From Gillisella vitis (lineage in GTDB: Bacteria; Pseudomonadota; Alphaproteobacteria; Rhizobiales; Rhizobiaceae): a stretch of DNA of 64,000 nt. The translations under genes and the position numbers were made by a program. The notes under the pieces are model-generated. The model worked only from the letters and a program-made list of their open reading frames with translations, searched no databases and was not told where the DNA came from. The DNA lies in NCBI RefSeq assembly GCF_001541345.2, contig NZ_LMVL02000002.1, positions 434,001-498,000 of the forward strand, given 5' to 3'. This document shows, one piece after another, positions 36,318 to 45,417 of this stretch. Each line of letters begins with the position of its first letter. Within the stretch, counting starts at the first letter, position 1.

Positions 36318-36391
36318 GCGGGTGTAGCTCAATGGTAGAGCAGCAGCTTCCCAAGCTGAATACGAGGGTTCGATTCCCTTCACCCGCTCCA
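36318..36391 (+). tRNA. tRNA-Gly (CCC anticodon)
   Basis: 74 nt with encoded CCA. Acceptor stem GCGGGTG/CACCCGC, D arm GCTCAATGGTAGAGC, anticodon loop TTCCCAA giving CCC, and T arm GAGGGTTCGATTCCCTT. The anticodon stem has one terminal mismatch. The 3' half is a common tyrosine-recombinase attachment site, and an integrase remnant ends 37 bp downstream. Confidence 0.97.
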
Positions 36392-36427
36392 AACGTTTTT
36401 TCAATGACTTACGTCCGTTTTTCGCGG

Positions 36428-37374
36428 TCAATTTCCTGACGGTTTTACAGATGGTTTTACAAACTCTGTTCTCGATCTGGCCTCGTTGATTTGCCTGATC
36501 ATCTCTTTGGTGGCTGCTGTTCCGCGCAAGTCGTGGAAGTGTAGATCGCGTTCCTGGAGGCCGGATTTTACCTTTGCAGTCCAGAACGAGCTTGCACGGC
36601 CGTCCTGCGTCCATGGCTTCTTGAATGAGTTGGTAAGGATGATCGGCGACCGCTTTGGGATGCTGGCCAGGATCTCATTAACGGTATCGTAGCGCGGGAT
36701 GATGGCTTCGCGCTTGTGTCGGCTTTTGCCGGTGGAAATGATGATGGCATCTTCGCGGACATGCGACTAGCATAACTTGACGAGGTGCCGACGCGCAGGC
36801 CGGTATGCGCCGCAAGATCGACTGCCCAAGCGACTTCATTCGAGCATTCAGTTTTCAGCTGCTCGATGTCGGAATCGGTCCAGATGATCTCGGCGCGGTC
36901 GTTGCTGTAAAGATGCTTGATGCCTTCGCAGGGATTTGATGCAATCTTGCCCATGGGATCAACGCCATGGGACAGGATGCGCGATAGCACTTGCAAGCCT
37001 GTGTCTGCGCTTCTGGGTGTCTCGCTATATTGGCCGCGCCACCGACGGATGATGGGGCGGATACGCTCGTGACGGTTGAACTGGGCGATGCTGAGATCAC
37101 CGAAATATTCGGATATGCGATCGATCCATGGCGTCCAAACGCGTCTGGTTGAGGCTGCCAGCTTGTTGAATTCAGACGCTTTGTAGTTGGTAATGATGGA
37201 CCGGAATTTGCCGCTTTCCGGCGCGGCGCGTGTCGCGACGACCTCGTTATATGAGGCCATAAATTCGTGGGTGCCTGGCTCGCCTGTCAGTTTGGGGCCG
37301 CCGCGCCAAGCATAATAATAGATCTTTCCTTTGGACTTTACGTGGTGAATTCCCTTCAATTCAACTATGACCAT
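36428..37374 (-). pseudogene. Phage-type tyrosine integrase, frameshifted
   Basis: Remnant of a site-specific recombinase. The first frame runs from ATG 37374 through GRPKLTGEPG-like and SAM-like domains to HTGLRVG (box I arginine). Near 36785 one base appears lost (expected GGCGACC, seen GGCACC); the shifted frame then carries TAG at 36769-36767 where the family usually has Trp (KLC-stop-SHVREDAIII), and continues through HFHDLRGTAAT (box II) to a stop at 36428. The catalytic tyrosine region is missing. Three independent lesions show it is dead. It sits beside tRNA-Gly, the presumed integration site. Confidence 0.88.
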
Positions 37375-37561
37375 GCCTTCGTTCAAACTCCGCAAGTTCC
37401 CTGTCCAGATCATTCTGCTCATTTTGAGAAGTAGGTGTAAAGTGCCAGCGAACCGTGCCATCGGGCATGGTGTCCATTGCGGTGGGTAACAGTCCGCTCT
37501 TCTGCAGCGCGCAGAGAATTGTTTTGATGTCGCTGGCTCGGAACGACTGGCGTCTGGTCAT
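37361..37561 (-). CDS. Small integrase-linked protein
   Basis: 66 residues overlapping the integrase start by 14 bases. The pattern TRRQSFRASDIKTILCALQKSG and MDTMPDGTVRWHF is typical of small proteins encoded just before integrases in rhizobial prophages; none has a defined function that I know of. It may bind DNA as a directionality or accessory factor (inference). It overlaps the doubtful 3' tail of the HNH frame. Confidence 0.6.
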   Translation of the reverse strand: MTRRQSFRASDIKTILCALQKSGLLPTAMDTMPDGTVRWHFTPTSQNEQNDLDRELAEFERRHGHS

Positions 37562-37907
37562 GTCCTAACGTCCTCGCATGTAAATGCCCGCTTTGCCTAC
37601 TCACGGCGGCGGGCTTCGTTTTTCTGCTGACTAGCTCCAGGTGATCGGGATGCGGGCGGACACAAAGCCGGTTGCGGCATACGTGGTCGATCTCTTTTTT
37701 GCCGGGAATGAAACCGAACTCGTTGCTCCACATGACAAGATGGACGGCAACCGTCTGCCCACTGAGCGACATGCGCGGATAACCCGCGCCGCGTCCTTCG
37801 TTGCCGGAGGTCGGACCTGACCAGATCCAGCAACCCGTTCGCGGGTTTTCAATCACACGAGACATAATTCGTTCGCGGATCTCGTCGCGGCGGCTTGCAT
37901 CAGGCAT
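37419..37907 (-). CDS. HNH endonuclease, phage type, uncertain C-terminus
   Basis: 162 residues. Residues 1-90 fit the HNH nucleases of phages and mobile elements: GCWIWSGPTSGNEGRGAGYPRMSL, VHLVMWSNEFGFIP, then EIDHVCRNRLCVRP-HPDHLELVS with the metal cysteines and histidines. The last 70 residues look like run-on sequence and overlap the next gene by about 140 bp, so a frameshift or lost stop is possible. The start overlaps the stop of the preceding remnant by eight bases. Confidence 0.55.
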   Translation of the reverse strand: MPDASRRDEIRERIMSRVIENPRTGCWIWSGPTSGNEGRGAGYPRMSLSGQTVAVHLVMWSNEFGFIPGKKEIDHVCRNRLCVRPHPDHLELVSRKTKPAAVSRQSGHLHARTLGHDQTPVVPSQRHQNNSLRAAEERTVTHRNGHHARWHGSLALYTYFSK

Positions 37908-38256
37908 CGGAGGTTGCCTCCGGTGATTTGTAGCTCGATGATGATAGAACGGCGGCGGTTTTGTGAGCAGTGACGAGGGTCTTTAGCCGCTCGTTTTCCG
38001 CCTTGAGTGCGGCAACGCTTTCCCAGGCGGCAAAAGGATCGCTGGGCTCGCCAACTTCGGCTGCGTGAATGCGTCAGTGCACTAGCAGTAACTCTGCATC
38101 GATCTGCGATTTGGGACGCTGTTTCCAATTGTTAGTTAACTTGATTGCGTCAAACGAAATAACTGGCACATCTGGTCGTGCTGCTGCCAGTTGTGCCGCA
38201 AGATAGCTTTTGCCGGCTCCGTTCGGACCGGTTACAATCAATCTTTTCAACGTCAT
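37900..38256 (-). pseudogene. Truncated P-loop NTPase fused to coiled-coil remnant
   Basis: From ATG 38256 the frame encodes LKRLIVTGPNGAGKS (Walker A) and VPVISFDAIKLTNNWKQRP, the start of an adenylate-kinase-like ATPase, but stops at TGA 38076-38074 after about 60 of an expected 170 residues. The same frame continues beyond the stop with WESVAALKAENERLKTLV, a short coiled coil, to TGA at 37902-37900. This looks like a deletion joining the front of one gene to the back of another. Confidence 0.65.
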
Positions 38257-38442
38257 TGTCCTGACCAAGAATGCGGTTGATAATAATAAATTCTTGTTAC
38301 CTTGCAATAACAACTTCTGGTAATGATTCGTGGCTATAGAATTCCTTTAGTTTTTATTTGATGCTTATCTAAAAATAAGGTTGCTTTGGTGTCACTGGCG
38401 GACCAATTACAAAATATCCACCTTAAATCCGCTTTCCTAGCT

Positions 38443-38926
38443 TTAGGATAAGTCTGTTATAAAACGGATCACTTGGCCGAGCACAAAGGTTTCCGCATCA
38501 ATGCTCATTGCCTCGTGTTGGGGATTGGTTGAATATGGTTCTAACCTATCAAGATTTGACATAAACCGCTTGAAGGTAGCTGTTTCATCTTTTTGAAAGA
38601 TATAAAATTTGCGGGGCAGCAGTTCTTTCGCAGATGCATTGACAATAATCGTAGTACCTTCCGGTGCAACGCTGATTCATGGAATCACCTTGTACGGTAA
38701 GTGCGAAATATGCCGGTGGCTTTCGGCCATGAACTGAAATTCGCTCTGCGCTGGCTTGATGTTCTATGAAGCCCCTCTCAGCAAAAGGGCTAGCTGCGAC
38801 CCAGCTTATGAGCGGAATCTGGATCGGCTCCTGTCCAATATCAGAATTTTTCTCTCCGAAAGCCAGCCAGCCCGCTGATACATTCAGGACGTGTGCTATT
38901 TTTTGGATACTATCTAGCCTTGTCAT
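38443..38926 (-). pseudogene. S24/CI-type phage repressor, frameshifted
   Basis: The first frame (MTRLDSIQKIAHVLNVSAGWLAFGE) is the tail of an XRE helix-turn-helix, followed by IPLISWVAASPFAERG and the S24 peptidase serine motif LTVQGDSMNQ. A net +1 change near 38671 shifts the rest; the other frame continues as VAPEGTTIIVNAS, RKFYIFQKDETATFKRF and VLGQVIRFITDLS to a stop at 38443. The first helices of the DNA-binding domain are also missing, so the repressor is inactive. It is divergent from a regulator gene with operator-like dyads between. Confidence 0.82.
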
Positions 38927-39134
38927 TTATCGCCCTTACCTCAATATGCGGAGGCCACGCGATGATGTTGTCGTTAGGTCATCCCTTGAGCTTCCAATCG
39001 CGCAGGCTCTCCTCTCGGCCGCGCGCAGCCCGCACCCGGGGTGATGTTGGCGCCGTGCCTGGTGCGGGCAAGTTTCGGTTTGCATGCGGGCCTCCCTGAG
39101 TATCTGACGGCCCATTCCTCACATTTTTGATCAA

Positions 39135-39178
39135 TTCCCACCACGGGAAAAACGCCGGAGATTTCCCGGCGCGGGAAA
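39135..39178. promoter_or_regulatory. Pair of repressor operator-like dyads
   Basis: Two related inverted repeats, TTCCC-N5-GGGAA (39135-39149) and TTTCCC-N5-GGGAAA (39162-39178), with centres 28 bp apart, lie just upstream of the rightward gene at 39,190. The second overlaps its ribosome site. This is the layout of operators in a phage immunity region. Confidence 0.6.
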
Positions 39179-39189
39179 GGTTTTGTCTT

Positions 39190-39687
39190 ATGCACACAAG
39201 CGCTTGGTTTCATTGCATCAAAGCGGCGCAACGCGACCTGATTAGGTTGGTTGGCGGTATCGAGCGGGCGTCGGAGATCTCGTCGGTGTCTGCCAGCCAT
39301 ATCGGACGGATGAACAACCCGCGTGATACGGACCTGATGCCGATTTCGGTTGTCTATGCCCTGGAGAGCGAATGCGGGGTGCCGGTCGTGACCTCGGCTA
39401 TGGCGGAATTGAACGGTCGCCGGTTGACAGACCCGGCAAGCGACAAGGCCGTAGAGCAGGGTGTCGTCGTTGCCTATTCGGAGATGGTGCGCCGGGCTGG
39501 TGATCTGATTTCCGGTGGCGCGGTGGCGATCTCCGACATGGTGGTGACACCTGCCGAAGCCACCAAGATGGATCGGGATGCAGCGGAATTGGAAGTCGGT
39601 CTTGCTGCGCTTCGCAAGGCGCTGGCCGGTGTGAAGGCGAGGGGCGGCGATAAGCTTGGCCTGCGGATCGTGGGAGATCAGCCATGA
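39190..39687 (+). CDS. Putative phage regulator, CII-like
   Basis: 165 residues from ATG 39190 (GGGAAAGG upstream). The N-terminal half fits a helix-turn-helix of the phage regulatory CII type: FHCIKAAQRDLIRLVGGIERASEISSVSASHIGRMNNP, then DLMPISVVYALESECGVP. The C-terminal half is Ala-rich and probably helical. It occupies the cII/cro-like position opposite the dead repressor. Family assignment is by pattern and moderate. Confidence 0.6.
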   Translation: MHTSAWFHCIKAAQRDLIRLVGGIERASEISSVSASHIGRMNNPRDTDLMPISVVYALESECGVPVVTSAMAELNGRRLTDPASDKAVEQGVVVAYSEMVRRAGDLISGGAVAISDMVVTPAEATKMDRDAAELEVGLAALRKALAGVKARGGDKLGLRIVGDQP

Positions 39688-39920
39688 TCGACGCAACCTT
39701 GACCCCGCTGTTCGAGCGGCCCTTGAGTGCGCGGGCACGGGCCTTCCTGCGCAAGCTCAAAATCCATGGGGGTCAGCTGATCGTGCCTGATGGTCCTGAG
39801 CGGCAGTTGGCGAACGACTGCCGTGCCTGCGGCTATGTGTTGATCCGCGAGGATCAGAAGACGGTGCTTCTGACCGGTCTCGGGCAGGCCTATCTTGATC
39901 GTCTGATGAGGGCGAACTGA
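39684..39920 (+). CDS. Small hypothetical phage-region protein
   Basis: 78 residues, start overlapping the previous stop by four bases (ATGA). Sequence RARAFLRKLKIHGGQLIVPDG, then ACGYVLIREDQKTVLLTGLGQAYLDRL looks like a compact winged-helix-type fold, which is a guess. Same direction as the putative regulator, so co-expressed. Confidence 0.6.
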   Translation: MIDATLTPLFERPLSARARAFLRKLKIHGGQLIVPDGPERQLANDCRACGYVLIREDQKTVLLTGLGQAYLDRLMRAN

Positions 39921-40005
39921 TGGCCGGTTATGCGTCAGTCAAGTTTCCCAAGCCCGGCTCTGCCGGGCTTTCCCTTATTCTCGCAGTGAACACGGTGGCC
40001 GCATC

Positions 40006-40323
40006 ATGCAAGATGTGAACCGCCAGCGCGAAGCCTCGACGGTGAATCGGCTCAAGGGGTCGGCTGAGCGTCTGAATAATTATGTCTGGACGCTGGAAGC
40101 CGATCGCGGCGGGTTGCGCCTGATCGTGCATCGGCTGATGGGCGAGCAGGTGCATATTGCCACCATTCATCCGGCCGCCTTGCATGACGAACGTGACCTT
40201 ATCTTCTGGGCGCTCGATCATTTGCGCCTGTTCCTCCGTCTGTTTGATCGGGCAGCGATTGCGGTGCGCGATCTGCGTGGTGAGCTGGAGGCGCAGAACA
40301 ATAGCCAGCCAGCGGGCCGATAG
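40006..40323 (+). CDS. Hypothetical early-region protein
   Basis: 105 residues, no recognised family. Contains NRLKGSAERLNNYVWTLEADR and a hydrophobic-amphipathic middle (LRLFLRLFDRAAIAVRDL). It is the last gene before the IS21 element, and its stop is 74 bp from the left IS end, so it appears intact. Confidence 0.5.
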   Translation: MQDVNRQREASTVNRLKGSAERLNNYVWTLEADRGGLRLIVHRLMGEQVHIATIHPAALHDERDLIFWALDHLRLFLRLFDRAAIAVRDLRGELEAQNNSQPAGR

Positions 40324-40469
40324 CACAAGCCGAACCACGCGGCGCAAGCCTCCATTCTGCTGTTCCATGCTGCCTTTCACCGGTTTCTGAGCGCGACTGT
40401 TGGTTTTCGCGCGGAACTGAGCCGGTTTTTCCACCGAGAAGTGAGCCAGCTCTAAGTATGGTTTTCTGA

Positions 40470-41264
40470 TCAGGCTTTGGTCAAGAGGCTTGCCTTTTCT
40501 CCTCTCTTCTGTGCCGCTGCGGCCGAACTGGCCTTGAATCGGAAGCTGTCGTTACCGGTTTCCAGGATGTGGCAACGATGGGTCAGGCGGTCGAGCAAAG
40601 CGGTCGTCATTTTGGCGTCGCCGAAGACAGTTGCCCATTCGCTGAAGCTGAGGTTGGTGGTGATGATGACGCTGGTGCGCTCATAAAGCTTGCTTAACAG
40701 GTGGAACAGCAGCGCTCCGCCTGAAGCGCTGAACGGAAGGTATCCGAGCTCATCCAGGATCAGCAGATCGAGGCGAACCAGCGTCTCGGCAATCTGACCT
40801 GCCTTGCCCTTGGCCTTCTCCTGTTCGAGTGCGTTGACCAGTTCGATCGTCGAGAAAAAGCGGACCTTCCGGCGATGATGCTCGATTGCCTGGACACCGA
40901 GAGCGGTCGCAACATGTGTTTTGCCTGTGCCCGGTCCGCCGACGAGCACGATATTCTGGGCTTCGTCCATGAACTCGCACCGATGCAATTGGCGCACCGT
41001 CGCTTCGTTGATCTCGCTGGCGGCGAAGTCGAAGCCGGAGATGTCTTTGTACGCAGGAAAGCGAGCAGCCTTCATGTGATATGCGATGGAGCGGACCTCA
41101 CGTTCAGCCAATTCAGCCTTCAGTAACTGGGACAAGATCGGCACGGCCGCATCAAAGGCTGGAGCCCCTTGCTCGATCAGGTCCGTGACGGCCTGAGCCA
41201 TGCCATACATCTTCAGGCTACGCAGCATGATGACGACGGCAGCGCTTGCGGGATCATGACGCAT
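40470..41264 (-). CDS. istB: IS21 helper ATPase IstB
   Basis: 264-residue AAA+ ATPase. Walker A is [18 protein letters not shown], Walker [18 protein letters not shown], and [16 protein letters not shown] is typical of IstB. It assists IstA in target capture and transposition. ATG 41264 overlaps the istA end by 11 bases. Apparently intact. Confidence 0.95.
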   Translation of the reverse strand: MRHDPASAAVVIMLRSLKMYGMAQAVTDLIEQGAPAFDAAVPILSQLLKAELAEREVRSIAYHMKAARFPAYKDISGFDFAASEINEATVRQLHRCEFMDEAQNIVLVGGPGTGKTHVATALGVQAIEHHRRKVRFFSTIELVNALEQEKAKGKAGQIAETLVRLDLLILDELGYLPFSASGGALLFHLLSKLYERTSVIITTNLSFSEWATVFGDAKMTTALLDRLTHRCHILETGNDSFRFKASSAAAAQKRGEKASLLTKA

Positions 41265-42774
41265 GGCGACCTCCCGCGATTTGGACGCGCAGACCATCGT
41301 AGCGCTCTACATTGGCTTTAGGTTCGCAAAGCAAGGTCAGCGCCTGTGGCGTATCGATGTCAGGGCCGTCAGTCGTCTTACCGTCGATCAGCCGATGCAG
41401 CAGGTTCAGCACATGCGTCTTGGTCGCCACACCTGCATCCAAGGCCATTTCCACAGCCCTGACGACCACCTGTTCGTCGTGCTGAAGGACAAGAGCAAGG
41501 ATATCGGCCATTTCTCGATCACCGCCGGGGCGGCGCAGCATCTGCGCCTGCAACTGTCGAAAGGCCAGCGGCAATTCCAGGAAAGGGGCGCCATTGCGCA
41601 GTGCACCAGGTTTGCGCTGGATGACGGCAAGGTAGTGCCGCCAGTCGTAAATCGTTCTCGGTGGCTTGTGATGATCGCGCTCAATGATCCGCACGTGTTC
41701 GCATAACACATTGCCCTCCGCCACAACGACCAGCCGTTCGGGATAAATCCGCAGGCTAACCGGGCGGTTGGCAAAAGATGCTGGCACGCTGTAGCGATGA
41801 CGCTCGAAGGTGACCAGGCACGTTGGCGACACACGCTTGCTTTGTTCGACGAAGCCGTCAAATGCGGTTGGAAGCGCCATCAAGGATGCCCGCTCACCAG
41901 CCCAAACATCGGCAATCGTGCCGGGCAAGGCACCGTGCGGCGTCTCCCGCCACAGGTCGTGGCAATGCTGTTCCAGCCAGGTGTTCAATGCCGCAAGGTC
42001 CGCAAAGTCCGGCATCTGTTGCCACAGTCGGGGACGAGCATCTTGAACGTTCTTTTCGACCTGACCTTTCTCCCAGCCGGCCGCCGGATTGCAAAACTCA
42101 GGTGCAAAGACGTAGTGGTTCGTCATCGCCAGGAAGCGGACGTTGACCTGCCGCTCCTTGCCCCGACCGACACGATCGACCGCCGTTTTCATGTTATCGT
42201 AGATGCCGCGACCTGGTACGCCGCCGAAGACCCGGAAGCCGTGCCAGTGGGCGTCGAAGAGCATCTCGTGCGTTTGCAGCAGGTAGGCCCTGACCAGAAA
42301 AGCCCGACTGTGCGACAGTTTCATATGCGCCACCTGTAGCTTCACTCGCTCGCCACCAATGACGGCATAGTCTTCACTCCAATCGAACTGGAACGCTTCA
42401 CCGGGACGGAAAGACAGCGGAACAAATATACCCCGCCCCGCCGTCTGCTGGTCAGCCCGCCACTCACGCGCGAAAGCAGCGACCCGGCCATAAGAGCCGG
42501 TAAAACCGAGAACCACCAGATCCGCATGAAGCTGCTTCAGCGTTCGGCGCTGCTTGCGCGACCGCCCTGCCTCGGTCTTCAGCCAGCCAGAAAGTTTGTC
42601 GGCAAAAGGATCAAGCTTGCTCGGTCGTTCCGGTACCGTGAACGTCGGCTCAATCGCACCAGCGCTCAAATACTTCGCGATCGTGTTGCGTGACAGCCCA
42701 GTGCGCCGGCTGATCTCGCGGATCAACTGCTTCTCGCGCAGCGCCATCCGACGAATAATATTTAAAAGTCCCAT
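41254..42774 (-). CDS. istA: IS21 transposase IstA
   Basis: 506 residues. N-terminal helix-turn-helix ([20 protein letters not shown]) then an RNase-H-like integrase core: first aspartate in [14 protein letters not shown], second in [14 protein letters not shown], glutamate expected in the [16 protein letters not shown] segment. Full IS21 length. The start at 42774 is chosen because the family begins [13 protein letters not shown]. Confidence 0.95.
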   Translation of the reverse strand: MGLLNIIRRMALREKQLIREISRRTGLSRNTIAKYLSAGAIEPTFTVPERPSKLDPFADKLSGWLKTEAGRSRKQRRTLKQLHADLVVLGFTGSYGRVAAFAREWRADQQTAGRGIFVPLSFRPGEAFQFDWSEDYAVIGGERVKLQVAHMKLSHSRAFLVRAYLLQTHEMLFDAHWHGFRVFGGVPGRGIYDNMKTAVDRVGRGKERQVNVRFLAMTNHYVFAPEFCNPAAGWEKGQVEKNVQDARPRLWQQMPDFADLAALNTWLEQHCHDLWRETPHGALPGTIADVWAGERASLMALPTAFDGFVEQSKRVSPTCLVTFERHRYSVPASFANRPVSLRIYPERLVVVAEGNVLCEHVRIIERDHHKPPRTIYDWRHYLAVIQRKPGALRNGAPFLELPLAFRQLQAQMLRRPGGDREMADILALVLQHDEQVVVRAVEMALDAGVATKTHVLNLLHRLIDGKTTDGPDIDTPQALTLLCEPKANVERYDGLRVQIAGGRHAS

Positions 42775-42886
42775 GTGGATCACTCCGTTGCCCCCGTCGC
42801 TCACCGCGTTGGGGGAAGGTTCACATGGCTCAATTCTCAATGGAAATTATCCGCCTAACCGGCTCAGTTCCGCGTGGAAACCAACA

Positions 42887-43567
42887 GCCTGGTACAAACT
42901 CTGGCCCAAGCCCGGCAGTCCCGAATTTGCCCGCAATGCCTGGTTTGCGCTGTCGGCTGAGGAGCGGGACGCCTGCAGTGAGCGAACACCAGCCTATCTG
43001 GCCTGGGCAAAGCGCGACGACCTGACAGCGCCCGCCGTTTACCTCAAAGCACGGACATGGACAGACCTGCCAGACCATCTGGCTGCCACACAGGAGCCAG
43101 CGCGCGTTGTCGCCAAGCCGTGCGGCAAGCTTTGGATGGGACGTCGCTTGGAGGCCCTGCTGTCAGACCCGACCGGCCCGTTCTTCATCACGGCTTTCGA
43201 TGAGCGGCGGATTGCCACCGGTGCGATCAGCCGGGAAGCGCTGATCTGGGAAAAGCGCCGGGAGCACGGCTGGCCGTTGGTGGTCAAAATGCAGGACCGC
43301 GCCCTTCGCGGCGAACCGTTTGTCACCTCGGCGGATCTGTTGCCGCTGGTGGCAGGCTTTGTCGGGGTCAAGCCGGACAGCGACCTGTTTGCCGCTTGGC
43401 GGCGTCTCCATGAGCGGCGGGGATGGATGTTTATCGATGGTCGGTGCGAGTGGAATTACTTCCCGCCTGTCGACCCCGCAGAGCCCGATCTCGATGCGGC
43501 GGTCGAGGCCGCCCTTCAGCACTTCAAAATCAGCCTCAGCGAGGGACGCATCCATGATGCAGCATAA
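42887..43567 (+). pseudogene. 3' remnant of a probable phage replication gene
   Basis: The frame is open directly from the IS21 end (AWYKLWPKPGSPEFARNAWFAL...) to TAA 43567, about 226 residues. The opening resembles the segment found in the C-terminal half of phage replication-initiator-type proteins (a WP-K motif followed by ARxAW). No start codon or 5' part is seen on the other side of the IS, so insertion went with loss of the 5' end. Any reading frame starting inside the IS is fortuitous. The next gene overlaps its last 14 bases. Confidence 0.6.
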
Positions 43568-44210
43568 CGGCAAACTTCTGAATAGCGTCTCGAACGAAAG
43601 GCTTGCGAAGCTGACGGACGCCAAAGCCCTTGAGGTCAAGCGCCAGCGCCAGATCGCCATGGCCAGGCGTGACCGGCCTGACTTCGACCAACTGGCTCGA
43701 TGGGTGGTGGCGAGCTGCAAGATCGGCATGGAGCAGGTTATCCGCGATAGCCTTGGACAGCAGGCAATTGAATGCTGGTGCCCCTGCGAGCGGCTGAGAC
43801 TACCACCCAGACGCGGCAAGCCAGCGATCGTCGTCCAGCGGGCGCTATTTCGGGGATACGTGTTCGTGCAGGTGATCTCGGACAATGAAGCCTATGTCGG
43901 GGGCATGCTGGCCTCCAAGCTGCGGAGCCTGATGGGCCAGGATGGTAAGCCCTACCTGATGCCGGAATCCTTGATGCGTCAGCTGCTCCTATCGGCCAAG
44001 ACTGCGGAGAGAAAGCATATAGAAGCGGGCGACGTACCACCGATGCCGGATGTACTGGGCAAGCAGGTGGCGATCCGCTCTGGCCCGTTTGCCGACTTCG
44101 TGGTGACGGTGCGCAAGGTGCTGTCGAAGCGTGGTCAGGTGGTGGTTGACGTGCCGCTGTTTGGCGGCATGAGTGAGATCACCATGGGTATTGATGCCAT
44201 CGCGACCTGA
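43554..44210 (+). CDS. NusG-family antitermination protein, phage type
   Basis: 218 residues. After a 50-residue basic leader the NGN domain is seen: ARWVVASCKIGMEQVIRDSL, CWCPCERLRLPPRRGKP, ALFRGYVFVQV. A KOW-like domain ends the protein (LGKQVAIRSGPFADFVVTVRKV, GQVVVDVPLFGGMSEI). Housekeeping NusG lies elsewhere in these genomes, so this is a specialised paralogue that would load on RNA polymerase to aid reading of element genes. It is the last gene in the element's rightward set and appears intact. Confidence 0.8.
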   Translation: MMQHNGKLLNSVSNERLAKLTDAKALEVKRQRQIAMARRDRPDFDQLARWVVASCKIGMEQVIRDSLGQQAIECWCPCERLRLPPRRGKPAIVVQRALFRGYVFVQVISDNEAYVGGMLASKLRSLMGQDGKPYLMPESLMRQLLLSAKTAERKHIEAGDVPPMPDVLGKQVAIRSGPFADFVVTVRKVLSKRGQVVVDVPLFGGMSEITMGIDAIAT

Positions 44211-44364
44211 GGTCATCGCTTGCAAGGTGAAGCTCCCTTGGCCGATGGTCAGATAGCCCGGGGCCTCGGGGGCAGGGGGGTAGGTTAGCCTTGAACCCGA
44301 TCCGCTTCCCGCACCGGCGTCAGTCATTCGTGTGTAGCGAGTGGAAATTGGAGGCAAAAAGCCA

Positions 44365-44838
44365 TTATTCAGAAATGGGTTGGTGTAAATCTGGACGGGC
44401 GATCAGCCAGTAGGTCGCTCCAACCAATAGGCCGATTAACCCCGGTGCCAGTAGGCGCATTGGCTCGTGGAGGAACGCATCGCTGAGCTCTCTTCCGACA
44501 ATGTTTATTTCAAGGTTATTTCGATATGCAAACGAGAACCAAACTGTGGCGATCCCAGTGCATCGAAGTATGACGCCCGAACAAAACCCACTGACGATGT
44601 AAGGCGTTACACGTCTCAGCCCTCGGGCGTTAAGCGCCAGGCCAATTGGAACGCCAACTATCAACATGATGAGATAGGCCGCTGGTGCGCCAACTGCCAA
44701 ACTCAAAGTAACAGCTTCTGTCCTCGACATGGTCGATAAAATCGGATCCGAAGATGCCGTGAGGACGATGGTTCCGACAACGCATATGGGCAACCACAGC
44801 GGGGCGACGATCAAGGCGATCCACGTTCTCTTAGTCAT
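44365..44838 (-). CDS. Small integral membrane protein
   Basis: 157 residues from ATG 44838 (GCAGGAAAAT upstream). Four hydrophobic helices are clear (about 5-28, 45-72, 82-108, 132-152). No family recognised. The start overlaps the stop of the upstream hypothetical gene by four bases, so the two form a pair. A role in protection or transport is possible but not supported. Confidence 0.6.
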   Translation of the reverse strand: MTKRTWIALIVAPLWLPICVVGTIVLTASSDPILSTMSRTEAVTLSLAVGAPAAYLIMLIVGVPIGLALNARGLRRVTPYIVSGFCSGVILRCTGIATVWFSFAYRNNLEINIVGRELSDAFLHEPMRLLAPGLIGLLVGATYWLIARPDLHQPISE

Positions 44839-45341
44839 ATTTTCCTGCCCATGGTGAAGCCAGATGTTGAGCCGACCTTGGTATAATAGATTTCGGTATT
44901 GGATAGCCGCCAATAGGCGGTATTGGTTATCTCGTTATGATCCTCGTCCTGAGGTGGGCCAAGGACGGCTTTCATCTCTGCGAACAGGGTATCTTTGTTG
45001 GTGAGGCTGTAATTGCACGCTTTGCCGGGATTAACGCCTTTGGCGATCCAGAAACTTAAGCTGCTTCCTGCGGTCTCGTCGCGCCATCCGACGACCTCGA
45101 CGGTGACCTTGTTATAGGTCTCGTAAGACGACTTCCAATTCTTATCTTCCGGCATCCGAGGCCAGCCAAGCAGATCTCCCTTTTGCATTGCTTCTTGGAC
45201 AGTTGCTGATCGGCAGACATCGAGGGCCTGCGCGACGGTCACCTCATTCGCCGGGGCTTCGATCGCTGCAATCAGACTGATCACGACACTCTCAGTCAGC
45301 CGGAACGGGAGGCGATGAGAAATTGCTGCAAACAGTGCCAA
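44835..45341 (-). CDS. Hypothetical protein, possibly exported
   Basis: 168 residues. A short hydrophobic stretch near residues 15-29 (LTESVVISLIAAIEA) could be a signal or anchor, though the start codon is unsure. The rest is soluble-looking with two cysteines (LDVCRSATV, GKACNYSLT), suited to a disulfide in the periplasm. Coupled to the four-helix membrane protein. No family recognised. Confidence 0.55.
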   Translation of the reverse strand: MALFAAISHRLPFRLTESVVISLIAAIEAPANEVTVAQALDVCRSATVQEAMQKGDLLGWPRMPEDKNWKSSYETYNKVTVEVVGWRDETAGSSLSFWIAKGVNPGKACNYSLTNKDTLFAEMKAVLGPPQDEDHNEITNTAYWRLSNTEIYYTKVGSTSGFTMGRKI

Positions 45342-45417
45342 TGTCGGTCCTCACGGATGCCGGGAAGAAGAAGTCTCTAATCACCGCTATCGTCACAGGT
45401 AAGTTTTTGGTGCAGCG

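Larger units (their letters stand above)
40398..42886 (-). mobile_element. IS21-family insertion sequence
   Basis: 2489 bp bounded by terminal inverted repeats: TGTTGGTTTTCGCGCGGAAC (from 40398) and its close match read inward from 42886. A second repeated block follows inside each end (GAGAAGTGAGCCA / GAGAATTGAGCCA), the multiple terminal repeat pattern of IS21. It carries istA and istB in the usual overlapping order. Flanking bases (GCGCGAC left, GCCTGGT right) do not form an obvious target duplication. Confidence 0.88.

Noticed and set aside
37853..38128. A 91-codon minus-strand frame
   Set aside because: Arg/Ser-rich out-of-frame reading of the P-loop/coiled-coil remnant, which explains the sequence better.
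42554..42886. N-terminal part of a 337-codon plus-strand frame inside the IS21 end
   Set aside because: It is antisense to istA; only the part right of 42887 belongs to the older gene.
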